Shown in pieces: positions 61,307 to 64,000 of a DNA stretch of 64,000 nt (its first letter is position 1; the number at the start of each line of letters is the position of its first letter). This stretch comes from Euonymus europaeus (lineage: Eukaryota; Streptophyta; Magnoliopsida; Celastrales; Celastraceae): contig OY756964.1 in the NCBI GenBank assembly GCA_963580455.1, forward strand, positions 4,960,001 through 5,024,000, written 5' to 3'. The notes under the pieces are model-generated. The model was not told the DNA's origin. It saw only the letters and a list, made by a program, of their open reading frames with translations, and did not search any database. Both the position numbers and the translations under genes were made by a program.

Positions 61307-62890
61307 ATTAAAACGTATTAGAGGGCGTTTGGTTTGAGTTTCAGTTTTCAATTAAGGTTCGTGACCGTGTGTTTCTTTGTATGGAAAGTACAACGAAACC
61401 GCGCTCAATATTCACAAGAAATTTCTTGTGTGGAAGGATTTGGATTATCACTCAATGCCTTATGGGGACGGTGAAATACATCGTCAATTTTATTAAATAC
61501 ACATCATATGTTAAATACACCTCCACAAAAATTCAAAATATAAGTATTTTTATAAATACAACACCTTAAATTTATTATTATACTCTCAATATATTTTTTA
61601 TTAATTTTTTTTAAATACTACACTATGTGTTAAATACACCACAAGATTTTAATCTTTATCTCTTGATCACCACTACGAACTCATTCCTCCATGCAACTTC
61701 ATGCGTCGATTTGATCATCATATCTTTACCATTGAACATCTACTACAATGAATGTTTATATTTATAAATAAATATATATTAAAAATACTTTTCTTAATAA
61801 AAGTATCTCATATGTTGTGGAACTCGGAGTATAATCAACGACACACGTTAAATTGTTATAATCTATATGATTGAGGCATCTTTCTCGAGACCCATTAACG
61901 CTAAACCATATATTTTTTAACCAAGGATCTCGTCAAGGCAATAAAGTGTCTATCATAACATGCAAAAATTTATTCTTACGAAGACCAATTGAAGAAGCCA
62001 TGCCAAGGATAGTCACCAAAGTTCAAAACGCCAACAATCAGAAAAGCTCTTCAACATGTTGCAAGAAATATGTGGGCAACAATCATTCATTATTCAAAAA
62101 AGAAATTTTCCAATTTAACAGCACTTGTCATGCGAATTTTTGTATCAGTTTTTTTTTCTTCTAAAAACTAAGATAGATCGAATGAGAAAACATGGAATAG
62201 ATCATTAAATTAAAATTGAATTCAAAAAATTAAAGAAATAGACTCACCACAGGAATGATATATTCCAAAAAAAGAACTTGATATTGAGTGTTTTTAGAAT
62301 TTGGAGTTGTATTTAAAATCAAACATCTTTTTAAAATTATGTACTTTTTAGTCATTTTGTAAAGGAGTTTTATTGCTCAAAAACTAAAAATAAATTATTG
62401 TGTTGTATTTAACAAAAATAATAGTGTATTAATCCGCCCCCATGCCTTATTAGTGCCAAAAACATATATTTCGGACATGACAAACCATGGAGTTTTTTTT
62501 TTTTTTTTGCGAAATGCCATTTTTTAAATTTTAATTAGAGATATGAAAATCTTTTTTTTTCCTTCTCATAAATAGCAATTCACGTTGTTGACAACATCGT
62601 GCCTTTCTTTGTGTTTTCATTGATTACGATGTTGACAACATCGGTTTCATTTTATCGTATTTTTCATTAATCGTGGCAACATTGTGTTCATACGATACTG
62701 TTAACAACAACGTGATTAATGAAAAATAGGAAAAAAATAGACGAGTAATAAACCACAATCTGTAAACACCTAACATTAAACCATTCAATATCAATTAAAC
62801 ACTCATTTCAGCACACTCAAAATCATAGTTTTCAATATATAGTTACACATCAAATGCACCTTCAACTTTCCATAAAACGTTAGCCACATA
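61307..62890. other. AT-rich intergenic DNA with small palindromes
   Basis: GAGGGCGTTTGGTTTGAG at about 61321 looks like the end of another miniature element, with no partner identified. At 62582-62710 a near-palindrome GATGTTGACAACATC and relatives occur three times, followed by an inverted TTTTTCATTAATCGTGG / CGTGATTAATGAAAAAT pair. No gene recognised. Confidence 0.45.
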
Positions 62891-62899
62891 TGTTACATT

Positions 62900-64000
62900 T
62901 GTACCTTGCTCAGTCCTCCCCTCCCTCATATACAGGGGGCTACAACAACCATTCTCTAATGTCAAGTTGAATTTGATTCTAGAAATATGCAATAATAAGA
63001 ACATTTAGCAAGTTTATGTTGACAATCTTTCAAATGCTGAAGAAGAAAAAGACATAAATGCTGCTAAAAGTGGAGAAGTATAAGATGATAATGCTGATGA
63101 GTACGATAAATGTGATTATGCATATGTAGAGGGTAACATTATCCAAGGCGGTAACATTATATCACCAATTCTAGAATTTGGAGATGTTAGTATAATTGAA
63201 GATGCCATATTTCAGGACTAATAATAGAACCATGATGCCAGCATGGTGTCCTAAAATTGAAGCAAACATTCCATAGAAAGAATGAGCTATTGCATCTGGT
63301 GACGTCTTGGCACTTACAGAACAATATCAGTATAGAACAGAACATTCAATTTCTACCATAGTGCAGTTGAGTTGTGTGAAGCATAAAACCTACAGGTGAT
63401 ATTTGCGTGCAATGTTGAAGGAAATGTGGATTATTACTGTCATTAAAGGGCCGCATACATGCATGGATGCTTCCTTGCAACAAGGTCCCTAACAATTGGA
63501 CGCAAAGTACTTAGAGCATGAGGTTCTTAACATGATCAGGGCTTATTTGAAGATTAATGTGACAGTAATTCAGGCTTTTGTTACCTCACAGTTAATGTAT
63601 TCATTTTCATACTTCAAGGCTTAAAGGCCAAAACACAAAAGTCGAGAAAAAGTTATATGGTACATTTGAGGCTTCGTATAGGATGCTACCTAAGTTCTTC
63701 GAGGCTTTAAAATCAAAAAATTAAATCACGGATCTGTCATTGAGTTTGAGCACAAACAAGTCATAGATGAGACAACTATATTTGGCGGAGGCTTTTGGGC
63801 ATTTAGACCCTCCATTTTAGGATTTCAACATTACCACCCTTTTATTAGTGTTGATAGCACACACCTTTATGGTAAATATGGTGGAAAGTTGTTAATTGTT
63901 GTTGCATATGATGTAAATAATGGTTTGTTTTCATTATACTATGATCTTGTCAAGGCATAAAATAATTATAATTGGCAGTGGTTCATTGATCGACTATGAT
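62900..64000 (+). pseudogene. Decayed Mutator-like (MuDR) transposase, runs off the window
   Basis: Plus-strand fragments follow the usual MULE order: an acidic linker (NAEEEKD, near 63035), a degraded MuDR DNA-binding part at 63230-63560 (KGPHTCMDASLQQGP near 63445), and the start of the catalytic domain at about 63780-64000 (FWAFRPSILGFQHYHPFISV, DSTHLYGKYGGKLLIVVAYD). The D of ISVDSTHLYG is the expected first catalytic acid. In-frame stops and frameshifts occur throughout, including a TAA after DLVKA in the catalytic domain, so this copy is dead. The remainder lies beyond 64000. Terminal repeats were not located. Confidence 0.84.

Overview
This window comes from the nuclear genome of a flowering plant, almost certainly a eudicot. 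Genes are split by short AT-rich GT-AG introns, the intergenic DNA is AT-rich and full of microsatellites, and the recognisable proteins are plant-specific (a JAZ repressor, NXD1, SCD2, CPL3, a LAX2-like protein). No bacterial, plastid or CRISPR features were seen. I cannot name the species from sequence alone.

Layout. Positions 1-28,000 are gene-dense: NEOXANTHIN-DEFICIENT 1 (+, 1890-4846), a convergent SCD2 coiled-coil gene (-, 5088-9730), the RNA polymerase II CTD phosphatase CPL3 (-, 11977-17774), a tRNA-nucleotidyltransferase/poly(A)-polymerase family gene (-, 19302-25422) and, divergent from it, a SAM-domain gene (+, 25841-26746). A LAX PANICLE 2-like gene (-, 28825-35458) follows, with a 5.3 kb last intron packed with simple repeats. 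From about 35,500 to 64,000 the sequence is mostly repeats. It holds a SINE with a perfect 20-bp target-site duplication, a dimeric poly(A)-ended insertion with a 15-bp duplication, a decayed PPR gene (46500-47800), and a box C/D snoRNA whose guide matches 18S rRNA (U36 type, 48327-48416) behind a duplicated telo-box promoter. It also holds four identical copies of a 305-bp tandem repeat (50031-51249), palindromic (TA)n-linked arrays (54296-54630), one isolated intact gene for a JAZ10/TIFY9-type jasmonate repressor (-, 56623-57555), MITEs, and a decayed Mutator-like transposase running off the right edge.

The genes do not form one pathway. The left block is best seen as conserved microsynteny: SAM-domain, poly(A)-polymerase-family and SCD2 genes are also neighbours in Arabidopsis as I recall it, and NXD1 sits beside another poly(A)-polymerase-family gene there. 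Exon models were built by hand from splice consensus, reading-frame continuity and remembered family sequence. Every listed model closes in frame, but none has transcript support here. The 3' end of the poly(A)-polymerase-family gene and the last exon of the JAZ gene are the least certain parts.
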